The position numbers and the translations under genes were made by a program. The notes beneath the pieces were generated by a model. The model did not search any database. It saw only the letters and a program-made list of their open reading frames with translations, and was not told the DNA's origin. A DNA stretch of 64,000 nucleotides from Pseudomonadota bacterium. Lineage in GTDB: Bacteria > Desulfobacterota > Desulfovibrionia > Desulfovibrionales > Desulfovibrionaceae. Positions 42,512 through 50,768 of this stretch are shown in pieces (within the stretch, counting starts at the first letter, position 1; the number at the start of each line of letters is the position of its first letter). The stretch spans positions 1 to 64,000 of the forward strand of contig JAEZYD010000003.1 in assembly GCA_023419375.1 (NCBI GenBank), written 5' to 3'.

Positions 42512-44272
42512 ATGAATAAAATGAAACTCTCGAAAAAGCTTGTACTTCTTGCCGTAATACTCACAATGTTTTCGATAATTATCGGGTTTATGTCTATTGT
42601 CGGCATGTCTAACATAAACAACGATGTTAAAGATGTATCAGCAAACTGGCTGCCTACAATCAGAGTTGTTGGCGAACTGGAGAGTCTGGTTGGTGAATAC
42701 AGGCGCAATGAACTAATACATATTGTATCAAATGATAAAGCTGTAATGGCAGAATATGAAGCCAAGCTGAAAAATCTGTCAAACAAAATTGATGCAAAAA
42801 TCAAGGAATATGAAAGGCTGATCAGCGAACCAGAAGAAAAGATTGCTTTCCCCAAATTTCTTGACGCTTGGCAAAAGTACACCAGCGGTCATTCAAAGAT
42901 CGAGGAGTTATCAAAGAATGGCAATACCGAGGCGGCGGTCAAGGCAGTATTGGGGCCTGCGCGCGTTCAGTTTTTTGATGCCCTGAGCCAGCTTCAGGTC
43001 ATCATAGATATCAATAAAAAAGGGAGCCAGGCTTCTGCGCTCAATGCTGAAAAATCCTATGAACGCGGAAAGTTGATCATTCTGTTTTTGATTGCTGCCG
43101 TTATTCTTGCGGCAACAGGCATCTCCGCCCTGATTATCCGGGGTGTAACCAAACAGCTAGGCGAAGATCCCAGCTATTTGCATCACGTGGCATCGGAGAT
43201 AGCTGCTGGTCAACTGGATTTGTCCTTCAAGCCCTATTCCGGCGATGGCGGTGTTTACGGTGTACTCATAAAGATGGTGGGCAATCTCAAAGCCAAGATC
43301 ACCGAGGCAGACAGCAAATCGCAGCAGGCTGAGCAGCAGGCCAAAGCCGCGCAGGAAGCAACCGCACTGGCAGAGGAGGCGACCCGGCGGGCAGAACGGG
43401 CCAAGGCCGAAGGCATGCTTCAGGCTGCCCGGGAGCTTGAGGGGATCGTGCAGGTCGTGTCGTCTGCGTCAGAGGCTCTTTCGGCCCAGATAGCTCAATC
43501 GAGCCGTGGGGCTGACGATCAGTCGGCCCGTGTGCGAGAGACCGCAACGGCAATGGAAGAAATGAATGCCACCGTGCTGGAAGTTGCCAAAAACGCCCAG
43601 CAGGCTGCGAATGTTTCGCACCAGGCCAGAGAACAGGCAGTTGAAGGCTCGCAGATTGTCAATGATGCTGTTATGGGCATTGAGTCTGTCCACACGCAGT
43701 CCATTGCCATCAAGGAAGACATGGACGCTCTTGGCAAGCAGGCCGAAAGCATCGGCCAGATCATGGGGGTCATTGCCGACATCGCCGACCAGACCAACCT
43801 GCTGGCGCTGAACGCCGCCATTGAGGCCGCGCGCGCGGGCGATGCGGGCAGGGGCTTTGCCGTGGTTGCAGATGAAGTGCGCAAACTGGCGGAAAAAACC
43901 ATGTCAGCTACACAGGAAGTGGGGCAGGCCATTACGGGCATTCAGGCCGGTACCCGTAAAAATATCCTGAATGTCGAGCAGGTTGCCGTTACTATTGAAA
44001 GTGCAACCAATATGTCGGTGCGCTCCGGTGAATCGCTCAAAAAGATTCTTGAGTTCGTCCATCTGGTCAATGATCAGGTGCAGTCCATCGCCACTGCCAG
44101 CGAGCAGCAATCTGCCGCCAGCGAGGAGATCAACCAGTCTGTCGAACAGGTGGCGACCATCTCTGCTCAAACCGCCCAGACCATGGAGCAGGCCGCAAAG
44201 GCAGTGGCGGATCTTACGCAGCAATCGCAGTCACTCCAGCGGCTCATAGAAGAAATGAAAAATCAGACTTAA
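42512..44272 (+). CDS. Methyl-accepting chemotaxis protein
   Basis: The 586-residue receptor has TM1 (LVLLAVILTMFSIIIGFMSIV, residues 10-30), a four-helix-bundle periplasmic domain, TM2 (IILFLIAAVILAATGISALII, near 190-212), a HAMP region, and the signalling domain. The hairpin tip IADIADQTNLLALNAAIEA lies near residue 425, followed by GDAGRGFAVVADEVRKLAEK. No C-terminal CheR-binding pentapeptide is present. The start at 42512 is preceded by AAAAGGGG, and ATG at 42521 is possible. The ligand is not predictable. Confidence 0.92.
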   Translation: MNKMKLSKKLVLLAVILTMFSIIIGFMSIVGMSNINNDVKDVSANWLPTIRVVGELESLVGEYRRNELIHIVSNDKAVMAEYEAKLKNLSNKIDAKIKEYERLISEPEEKIAFPKFLDAWQKYTSGHSKIEELSKNGNTEAAVKAVLGPARVQFFDALSQLQVIIDINKKGSQASALNAEKSYERGKLIILFLIAAVILAATGISALIIRGVTKQLGEDPSYLHHVASEIAAGQLDLSFKPYSGDGGVYGVLIKMVGNLKAKITEADSKSQQAEQQAKAAQEATALAEEATRRAERAKAEGMLQAARELEGIVQVVSSASEALSAQIAQSSRGADDQSARVRETATAMEEMNATVLEVAKNAQQAANVSHQAREQAVEGSQIVNDAVMGIESVHTQSIAIKEDMDALGKQAESIGQIMGVIADIADQTNLLALNAAIEAARAGDAGRGFAVVADEVRKLAEKTMSATQEVGQAITGIQAGTRKNILNVEQVAVTIESATNMSVRSGESLKKILEFVHLVNDQVQSIATASEQQSAASEEINQSVEQVATISAQTAQTMEQAAKAVADLTQQSQSLQRLIEEMKNQT

Positions 44273-44293
44273 ACAAAAGTCATTGGTAAAAAG

Positions 44294-44323
44294 AAAGGGC
44301 CGTTCAGCGATGGACGGCCCTTT
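44294..44323 (+). terminator. Terminator after the chemotaxis receptor
   Basis: AAAGGGCCGT pairs perfectly with ACGGCCCTTT over 10 bp. It serves either direction, between convergent genes. Confidence 0.7.
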
Positions 44324-44373
44324 GCAATCATGGGCTTTAAACGTGCCGCAGAGCGGCACAGCCAGATGTGCGG

Positions 44374-45156
44374 CTATCGGGCTTCGGGGTACACCACGTT
44401 CACCAGCGCGAGGCCTTGCGGCGGCGCGGTGACGGAGGGCACATCCCTGCGGTCGCGTGTGGCAAGCAGGGCGGGGATATCCTTTGGCAACACCTTGCCC
44501 TGACCGCAGGCAGCGAGTAGGCCCGCCATATTGCGCACCATCTGCTTGAGAAAACCATCGGCCGTCACAATAAAGCGCAACATGGGAGCGTGCGGCGGAT
44601 AAAATTCGCAGGGGGGCATTGCGTGCAGCTCGGCTTGCAGCACCGTGCGCTCCGTGCTTTCCACATCCGTGCCCACATTTCGCAACGCGGCAAAGTCGTG
44701 CAGGCCCGTCAGGTGGGGCAGGGCGGCACGCATGGCCTCAACATTCAGGGGGCCGCACTTCCACACAAAAGGCGTCAGCTGCGGCGGCATAAAGGTCTGT
44801 TCCAGCCAGAACTGATAGGCGTAAGTTTTACGCAGGGCATCCTTGCGCGCGTGAAAGTCCGGGGCGGCCTGCATGGCCTCCAGCACGCGGATATCGCGGG
44901 GCAAAACAGCGTTGAGGCTGCGTCGCCAGTCCATGCTGGCGCGCGCATCGGGCACGTCGCAGTGCACAACCTGCCCGTGGGCGTGCACGCCGGAATCGGT
45001 GCGGCCCGAGCCGTAAGCGCGTATGTGCTGCCCTGTGATGGTGCGCAGGGCCTTTTCCATCTCGCCCTGAATTGTGGGCGGCGGGTTCGGCTTTTCCTGT
45101 ATCTGCCAGCCGCTGTAGCTGGTGCCCACATAGGCGATCAAAAGCTTGAGGCGCAT
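44374..45156 (-). CDS. truA: tRNA pseudouridine synthase TruA
   Basis: The 260-residue enzyme makes pseudouridine at positions 38-40 of tRNA anticodon arms. GSGRTDSGVHA carries the catalytic Asp54. AYVGTSYSGWQ at the N-terminus and FLKQMVRNMAG near the C-terminus are family motifs. It overlaps the stop of the motE-like gene by one base (TAATG), so translation is coupled although the functions differ. Confidence 0.93.
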   Translation of the reverse strand: MRLKLLIAYVGTSYSGWQIQEKPNPPPTIQGEMEKALRTITGQHIRAYGSGRTDSGVHAHGQVVHCDVPDARASMDWRRSLNAVLPRDIRVLEAMQAAPDFHARKDALRKTYAYQFWLEQTFMPPQLTPFVWKCGPLNVEAMRAALPHLTGLHDFAALRNVGTDVESTERTVLQAELHAMPPCEFYPPHAPMLRFIVTADGFLKQMVRNMAGLLAACGQGKVLPKDIPALLATRDRRDVPSVTAPPQGLALVNVVYPEAR

Positions 45157-46460
45157 TAATCAGGTATCCTCATGCGGGTGATAAGCTCCGTAAGCTTGGC
45201 GGTCTTGGCCGGGGAAACGTAGGTGAGGATTTCGCCTGACTGTTTGGGCGACATGCCGGAAAGAATGCGGATGGCCACACGTTCGTCCATGCTTTCCAGA
45301 GCCTTGGCCGCAGCCTTGGGCTTCATCATGGAATAGGTGAGCACCAGCCGGTGAACTTTTTCGTTTTCAATGCCCCTGGCCTCGCGGATCATGTCCTGCA
45401 TCTTCTTTTCAGTTTCCTGAATGTCCTTGAGGCGCTGGTCCATCTGCTGACGCAGCACAAGAATATCCTGCTGCTGGCGCGCCAGTTCCTGGGCCTTGGC
45501 GTTGGGGTCATTGGAATACGCGCCCTGCGGCTGCTGCACCGTGGGGACGGGCAGCGTGCCCGAACCTTGCCCCTGCGGCAAGGGGGGCAAAAAGCCGTCG
45601 TTGCTGCCTGCCGCGCCGCGCGGCGGCAACGGCGCGCCGTCCGTACCCTGACCGCGCGGAATATTCGCCGGGATGGGCGGTGCGCCGGGTATGGTCAGCG
45701 GGGCGGTTTGCTCTGCGGGAGCAAAGGGCGATTGCCCGCCAGTGGGCGTCTGGGGAACTGGCATGTCCAGCGCTGCCGCGTGCGCGGCCTGCACGCTGCC
45801 AAGGCCGGGGATGGGCAGATTGCTCAGGCCCAGGGCGTCCAGCCATTCGGATTCGCTGGCGCGGTTGGGTCTGGCAGAAACGATCAGGCTGCCGGATGGG
45901 GCAGATGTGCCCGGTTCCGCCTGCGGGGCAGGCAGGGCCTGAGGTTCGGGAAAATTGGGAGAAAATGTCTGGCCGGGGGCCTTGGAAGCCGCCGCAGTTT
46001 CCGGCGCGCCGCCTGAGGCCGCTGCACGGATAAGCGGGGCGGGCAGGGCGGCATCGGTCACTCTGGTGGTTTGATCTGCATGGGGTTTGACCGCTGCGGC
46101 CATGCGGGCGGCGGCAGAGCCTTGCGGGTCGCTCTGGCTTTTTTCAGTTTTGTCCTTGATGTTGTCCACTACGGAATCAAGGGCAGAACCCATGGACGAA
46201 AGTGTAGAACTGACGCTTTGCGCCAGGCCAGAGGGGGCCGCATCAGCAACGGGGGCTGCCTTTTCATTTTGGGCCTGCCCAGTGCGCGGCTCGTTCACGG
46301 CTACCGTGGCATCCTTGGGCGATCCGCCAAGCCAGGAGGGCACGGGCACATCCAGCAGCAAAAGGCCGAGGATGGTAAGCTTCATAAAGCAGAGCACCGC
46401 CAGCCAGCGGAAAAGCTTAGAGAGCCGGAGCTTTGTAGCGGAGTGTGGCTGTTTCGTCAT
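45156..46460 (-). CDS. MotE-like flagellar protein with long Pro/Ala/Gln linker
   Basis: The 434-residue product has an N-terminal membrane span (LFRWLAVLCFMKLTILGLLLL), a long disordered Pro/Ala/Gly/Gln-rich segment (about residues 50-320), a coiled coil (AQELARQQQDILVLRQQMDQ), and a C-terminal MgtE-N-like domain (MMKPKAAAKALESMDERVAI). This order fits MotE, a stator-associated chaperone, and the neighbouring fliJ supports a flagellar role. The disordered linker is unusually long. The gene overlaps fliJ by 44 bp. Confidence 0.75.
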   Translation of the reverse strand: MTKQPHSATKLRLSKLFRWLAVLCFMKLTILGLLLLDVPVPSWLGGSPKDATVAVNEPRTGQAQNEKAAPVADAAPSGLAQSVSSTLSSMGSALDSVVDNIKDKTEKSQSDPQGSAAARMAAAVKPHADQTTRVTDAALPAPLIRAAASGGAPETAAASKAPGQTFSPNFPEPQALPAPQAEPGTSAPSGSLIVSARPNRASESEWLDALGLSNLPIPGLGSVQAAHAAALDMPVPQTPTGGQSPFAPAEQTAPLTIPGAPPIPANIPRGQGTDGAPLPPRGAAGSNDGFLPPLPQGQGSGTLPVPTVQQPQGAYSNDPNAKAQELARQQQDILVLRQQMDQRLKDIQETEKKMQDMIREARGIENEKVHRLVLTYSMMKPKAAAKALESMDERVAIRILSGMSPKQSGEILTYVSPAKTAKLTELITRMRIPD

Positions 46461-46854
46461 TGACGCGTTGCTCCTTCAGTTGTTCCTCACGAAGATACTG
46501 CTGGTTTTGTCGCTCCTTGAGCTTTTCCAGCAGTTTTCTTTCAATGGCGCGCGCGGCCAGCAGCTTGCGGGCTTCGTCAACAAGTTGCTCGTGCATGCGG
46601 GCCTGCAAGGCCGCATTGGCAACATCGCCGCGCAATCCTTTTACATATTGTTCCAGCAGCCAGCGCTCCGCCTGCGGCACAAGGGCTGATTCAAACAAGC
46701 GGTCTTCGGTCTGGCGCAGTTCAGCCTTCAGGCGTTCAAAAAGGGCGCGCGCTTCTTCCAGAAGCCTTTGCTTGTTGGCCAGATCAACCTTGGCTTCTTC
46801 TTCGAGCTGTTCCCGGTAGTCGAGTATTTTCTGTAATTTGAAGCGAAAAGGCAC
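46417..46854 (-). CDS. fliJ: Flagellar export chaperone FliJ
   Basis: The 145-residue product is almost entirely coiled coil. It starts PFRFKLQKILDYREQLEEEA, the FliJ signature, and ends with helix-rich sequence (KERQNQQYLREEQLKEQRVN). FliJ connects the export ATPase FliI to the export gate. GTG at 46854 is the likely start because it gives the family's usual N-terminus; an upstream GTG at 46878 is also open. It heads the fliJ-motE-truA unit. Confidence 0.8.
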   Translation of the reverse strand: MPFRFKLQKILDYREQLEEEAKVDLANKQRLLEEARALFERLKAELRQTEDRLFESALVPQAERWLLEQYVKGLRGDVANAALQARMHEQLVDEARKLLAARAIERKLLEKLKERQNQQYLREEQLKEQRVNDETATLRYKAPAL

Positions 46855-46974
46855 GCCGCACCGCCTTGATTTTGACACCCTGAATACCCACAGGGGGAAA
46901 CTGCAAACAGCGGGCCAATCCGCCTGCCATGCGGCGGCGGAAAGAGGCCGTGCGGCTGACAGGCGGGCGAATGC

Positions 46975-47778
46975 CTATTTGATGTTTAAATCCGCAGCGT
47001 GGTTTACAGGGCCGCAGCCCTTGCCCGGGGCGTAACTTTTGCGCAGGGCAAGGTTAAGAAATTCCTGCGCCCGGGTTATTGCAACCTGTAGGGGCAAACC
47101 GCGCCCAAGCCCAGTGGCGATGGCGGCAGAAAGCGTGCAGCCCGTGCCGTGGTTGTTTTCCGTCTCCACCTTGGCCTGAGGGAGGTGCTTGGGCTGTTCG
47201 CCGGGTACGCACAGGCAGTCAGTAACAACAATGGAGCTTTCCATGTGCCCGCCCTTGATGAGCACGGCGCGCGCACCCATGGCAAGCAGCTTCTGGCCTG
47301 CGGCCTCTGCGTCTTCAAGGCTGTTGATGCTCATGCCGGTGAGCATCTCCGCTTCGGGGCGGTTGGGGGTCAGCAGGTCGCAGCCGGGCAGCATTTCTTC
47401 CACCAGGGCTGTTACGGCGTCTTCCTGCAACAGGCGGCTGCCGCTCTGGCTCACAGAGACAGGGTCAACCACAAGGGGAAAGTCGCGTTTGCGCAATTCG
47501 TCCGCAACGGCGCGGATGATAGGGGCAGAAAAAAGCATGCCCGTTTTGGCGGCCTTGACGGAAAAGCCCTCAAGCACCGTGCGCAGTTGCAAGCGCACAA
47601 AATCGGCATCAGGCGCATGAATGCCCGTAACGCCCAATCCGTTCTGCGCGGTCAGGGCGGTGATAACGCTCATGCCGTAACCGCCGAGCGCCATGATGGT
47701 TTTCAGGTCGGCCTGAATGCCCGCGCCGCCGCCGGAATCAGAACCGGCAATGGTGAGGATGTTGGCAGGGGTATGCAT
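46975..47778 (-). CDS. thiD: Hydroxymethylpyrimidine (phosphate) kinase ThiD
   Basis: The 267-residue kinase phosphorylates HMP and HMP-P for thiamine synthesis. It begins NILTIAGSDSGGGAGIQADL and has GYGMSVITALTAQN, LVVDPVSVSQSG, and NHGTGCTLSAAIA (the anion-hole region), all ribokinase-fold ThiD motifs. A promoter lies close upstream with a leader of only about 30 bases, so no TPP riboswitch is present. It is a single-gene unit. Confidence 0.93.
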   Translation of the reverse strand: MHTPANILTIAGSDSGGGAGIQADLKTIMALGGYGMSVITALTAQNGLGVTGIHAPDADFVRLQLRTVLEGFSVKAAKTGMLFSAPIIRAVADELRKRDFPLVVDPVSVSQSGSRLLQEDAVTALVEEMLPGCDLLTPNRPEAEMLTGMSINSLEDAEAAGQKLLAMGARAVLIKGGHMESSIVVTDCLCVPGEQPKHLPQAKVETENNHGTGCTLSAAIATGLGRGLPLQVAITRAQEFLNLALRKSYAPGKGCGPVNHAADLNIK

Positions 47779-47816
47779 AAAAAGCCTCTCATAAAATACT
47801 GCGTACGAATTGGGTT

Positions 47817-47845
47817 ACTATACCCTGCCGCACGGCGGGGTGCAA
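47817..47845 (-). promoter_or_regulatory. Promoter of thiD
   Basis: On the minus strand TTGCAC (47,840-47,845), a 17-base spacer, and TATAGT (47,817-47,822) put the start point near 47,810, about 30 bases ahead of the ATG. Confidence 0.6.
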
Positions 47846-48026
47846 TGCGGGCAATGCCTGCCCCGTATCCAGAAACTCTCTGGAAAATGTCTTCACAGCG
47901 CAGGGAAGCAATGCTAGCATTTGCGCGCAATAAACGGAAATAATGGCTTACTGTGCCGTTTTTTGCGGCGGCCAATGCAGTGCGCCTTGCGCCACAGTCC
48001 CATGCCTGCCGCAGTAGGAGAATTTT

Positions 48027-49412
48027 ATGAAACTGGAAAAAAAGCCTCTGGACGTGCCGGACATAGTGAATATGCCCAAGCCCCGTCCCGCCCGCGCGGG
48101 CGCGCGCAAGGCCGTGGTGCTGGCGCTGCTGGCGGTTCTGGCCCTTGGTGGCGCGACCTACTGGCTCACACGTGATAAATCAACCCGCGACCAGTGGAAG
48201 GATAAAGCCGCCGACATCATAAACAACGCCACCAGCGGCACGCTGCTGGCCGGTGTGGGTGATGTGCTGCGCGATGCGCCCCCGCCCCCGCCCATTTCTG
48301 TTGTCAGCCCGCCCACCTCCCCCGGCACGCTGGCCGGGCAAACAGTGCAGGGCAGCGTAGGCGCGCCTGTGGACGGCTCAACGCCCGCTGGCTTGTATCC
48401 GCAGCAGAGCGGGGCGCAGATGCCGCAGAAGGTGACGGAAGACAGCCACATCCGCATGGAAGTTGTGGAAGATCTGGCGGCCTTTGTTGTGGCCCGTTTC
48501 AAGCCCGGCCCGCAGAGCGGCACCCTGAACGTCAGCGTGCAGGCGCTCAATCAGCGCTACGGCGCGAAGTTTGCCAATGTTACCGATGGCAAGGGCGGTC
48601 GCGAAGCCCTGCTGCGTTACGCCTTTCATCCTACAATGCTGCGCGGGCTGTACACCCTGTATGCAGACCGTTTTCTGGATGCCGTCAACCGGGACGCCGC
48701 CTCCAAGGGCTTTACGCCTGAGCATATCCGCCAGTTGCACATGGCGCTGGCCGGGCGTCTTGTGATTCTGGCCGGCGCGCTTGAAGGCGTGGCCTCCGTG
48801 CCCAATCTTGATGCCCACCTGCGCGAACAGGACAAATCCGCGCAAGGGGTTGTGGAGATTAACGCCCAGATGGCCGAAGCCGTGTTTGCGGTAGACCAGC
48901 TGCGGGAGAACAATGCTTCTGAAGCGCAGATATCCACAGCGCAACTGCGGGTGGACGGCTTGAGCGCGCGGTACCGCCGTGCGCTTGAGGAGCGCGCCGC
49001 CTTGCAGCGCACCCTGGTTGCGGCCATACGCCAGAACGGCGGGCAGACGCTTGACGATGATTCCCTGCTGTTTGTGGCCCAGTGGGTTGACCGCCGCCTG
49101 CGCGCGGACGCTCAGGCCCTTGCCTCGGTGCAGGCCTCGGCGGGCGTGTTGCGCGATCTGGCCCGGCGCAGCGCCCAGGCCGGAACTGGTACGCCGTTCC
49201 AGCCGCAAAGCTCCACACCGGGCGTGGTTCCCAATGGCGCAGGCAATGCCATTCCAAATGCGGCTCCCAATGCCGCACAAAACGCCGGGCATGTGCAGAC
49301 CTCCCCGCAGCTGACCCCGCCGCAGGGGCATGCGGCCCCGGCGCTGCCTGCGGAAAACGCGCATGGCGCCGCAGAACGTGCGCCTGCCCCTAGAGTGGGC
49401 GGTCAGCAGTAA
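48027..49412 (+). CDS. Membrane-anchored protein of unknown function, 461 aa
   Basis: The product has a cytoplasmic Pro/Arg-rich N-terminus, one membrane span at about residues 34-52 (AVVLALLAVLALGGATYWLT), a Pro-rich linker (PPPPPISVVSPPTSP), a helical domain at about 140-390, and a disordered Ala/Asn/Pro/Gln-rich tail with PNGAGNAIPNAAPNAAQNAG. The helical part has SHIRMEVVEDLAAFVVARF and LYADRFLDAV. I do not recognise the family. The start follows AGGAGAATTTT, and its stop overlaps the cobU start (TAATG). Confidence 0.7.
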   Translation: MKLEKKPLDVPDIVNMPKPRPARAGARKAVVLALLAVLALGGATYWLTRDKSTRDQWKDKAADIINNATSGTLLAGVGDVLRDAPPPPPISVVSPPTSPGTLAGQTVQGSVGAPVDGSTPAGLYPQQSGAQMPQKVTEDSHIRMEVVEDLAAFVVARFKPGPQSGTLNVSVQALNQRYGAKFANVTDGKGGREALLRYAFHPTMLRGLYTLYADRFLDAVNRDAASKGFTPEHIRQLHMALAGRLVILAGALEGVASVPNLDAHLREQDKSAQGVVEINAQMAEAVFAVDQLRENNASEAQISTAQLRVDGLSARYRRALEERAALQRTLVAAIRQNGGQTLDDDSLLFVAQWVDRRLRADAQALASVQASAGVLRDLARRSAQAGTGTPFQPQSSTPGVVPNGAGNAIPNAAPNAAQNAGHVQTSPQLTPPQGHAAPALPAENAHGAAERAPAPRVGGQQ

Positions 49413-49975
49413 TGGGCGCAGCAGTTCTTTTTGTAGGCGGCACACGCAGCGGCAAAAGCGGCCTGGCTCAGCGCTGGGCCGAGGCGCAAGCCCCGCAGCG
49501 GCTGTATCTGGCCACGGGCCGCGCGGACGATGAAGAAATGGCGGCGCGCATTGCCCGCCACAAGCAGGAGCGCGGGCAGGGCTGGCATTGCCTTGAAGAG
49601 CCGCTTGACCCGGCTGGCGCTCTGGCATCGCTGATGCCTGCGGCCCAGCCCGATGGCAAAGGGCCGGGGGTTGTGCTGTTTGACTGCGTGAGCCTGTGGG
49701 TAGCCAATCTTATGGCTGCGGACATGTCGGAAAGGGATATTCTTGACCGCGTGGAGGCGCTGGCCGCCAGCATTGCGGCCTATCCACTGCCGCTGGCGCT
49801 GGTGAGTGTGGAAGCCGGCCTTGGCATGGTTGCCATGTCGAGCCTCGGACGTCGTTTTCAGGATACGCTGGGCCTTGCCAATCAGGCGCTGGCCCGCGTG
49901 TGCGGCACTGTACTCTTTGTTAGCTGCGGTCTGCCCCTTGTGCTCAAGGGCCAGTTGCCGGAGGAAATATGCTGA
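49412..49975 (+). CDS. cobU: Adenosylcobinamide kinase/guanylyltransferase CobU (CobP)
   Basis: The 187-residue bifunctional enzyme phosphorylates adenosylcobinamide and attaches GMP in cobalamin assembly. The P-loop is FVGGTRSGKS at residues 7-16, then YLATGRADDEEMAARIARHK and LFDCVSLWVANLM. The C-terminus is degenerate compared with the usual G-x-x-V-x-x-G-x-G motif; it has SVEAGLGMVAMSSLGRRFQD instead. It lies in a three-gene unit with overlapping starts. Confidence 0.85.
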   Translation: MGAAVLFVGGTRSGKSGLAQRWAEAQAPQRLYLATGRADDEEMAARIARHKQERGQGWHCLEEPLDPAGALASLMPAAQPDGKGPGVVLFDCVSLWVANLMAADMSERDILDRVEALAASIAAYPLPLALVSVEAGLGMVAMSSLGRRFQDTLGLANQALARVCGTVLFVSCGLPLVLKGQLPEEIC

Positions 49976-50667
49976 ATTTTTTTGAGAGGACTGCCAGTGC
50001 GGAAGCGGGCGCAAAACCGGGCGGCAAGGTCTTGGCTCGTGTGCCTTATTATTTCGCAGCGGCCCTGCTGTGGGCGGCAGTTGTGGTGCAGTCCGGTTTT
50101 GTCTTTGCGGCAAATGATCCGCGCCAGTGCATTCTGGAAGCTGGCGGCGCTGTGGACAAGTCTGACGTGGCCGCTTTTGAGCGGCAGGTGGATGTGGACG
50201 CCATTCTTGAGCAGGCGTTGAATATTTTTGTGCGCCGCGCGCAGGATCCGGAGGCGGCAAAGGATCTGCCGCCCATGGTTGCCTTGCTCTTTACGCAGGC
50301 GGCGTCCAAGGAGGGCAACGTGCGCTCCCTGCTGCTGAACGAAACCCGGGCCTTTGTGCTCAATGGTATTTCTTCCGGCGCATTTGCTGGCCGCAAGCCC
50401 TCGGGCAATACCGCGCAGGGGCTGCTTGCCCCGCTGTTTGCCGATGCCTCAACCGGGCGCAAGGAAATCAAAAACGTGGGGCAGGCCCGGCGTGACGGCG
50501 ATGGCTGGCTTGTGCCCTTTGTGGTGCATGACGGCGGCAACGGCGAATCCTATGACGTGACGGGCCGGGTGACATCCGCCAACGGCGAGATGCGTCTGAC
50601 CTCTGTGGCCAATATGGAATCCCTGTTGCGCAAGGTGGCGGCGGAAAGCCGCGCTGTGGAGCCGTAG
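49969..50667 (+). CDS. Exported protein of unknown function, 232 aa
   Basis: The product has a hydrophobic export segment at about residues 27-46 (YYFAAALLWAAVVVQSGFVF) ending near AANDP. The mature protein has a mixed alpha/beta pattern, with CILEAGGAVDKSDVAAFERQ and LLLNETRAFVLNGISSGAF. I do not recognise a family, but the layout resembles small exported proteins with a DUF2939-type fold. The start overlaps cobU by 7 bp. Confidence 0.6.
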   Translation: MLNFFERTASAEAGAKPGGKVLARVPYYFAAALLWAAVVVQSGFVFAANDPRQCILEAGGAVDKSDVAAFERQVDVDAILEQALNIFVRRAQDPEAAKDLPPMVALLFTQAASKEGNVRSLLLNETRAFVLNGISSGAFAGRKPSGNTAQGLLAPLFADASTGRKEIKNVGQARRDGDGWLVPFVVHDGGNGESYDVTGRVTSANGEMRLTSVANMESLLRKVAAESRAVEP

Positions 50668-50710
50668 CAGATTCTGCAGACTGGCGCACCAGGCACCAGC
50701 AAGGAATAAA

Positions 50711-50734
50711 AAAGGGAGCCATCTGGCTCCCTTT
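50711..50734. terminator. Bidirectional terminator between the cobU unit and lon
   Basis: AAAGGGAGCC-ATCT-GGCTCCCTTT is a perfect 10-bp stem flanked by A-runs and T-runs, so it serves both convergent units. Confidence 0.8.
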
Positions 50735-50768
50735 TTTATCGCTGATTTTTTATCACTGACGCCGTGCG

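Noticed and set aside
47779..47830. TPP riboswitch ahead of thiD
   Set aside because: The promoter is only about 30 bases from the start codon, so there is no room and no conserved THI-box sequence.
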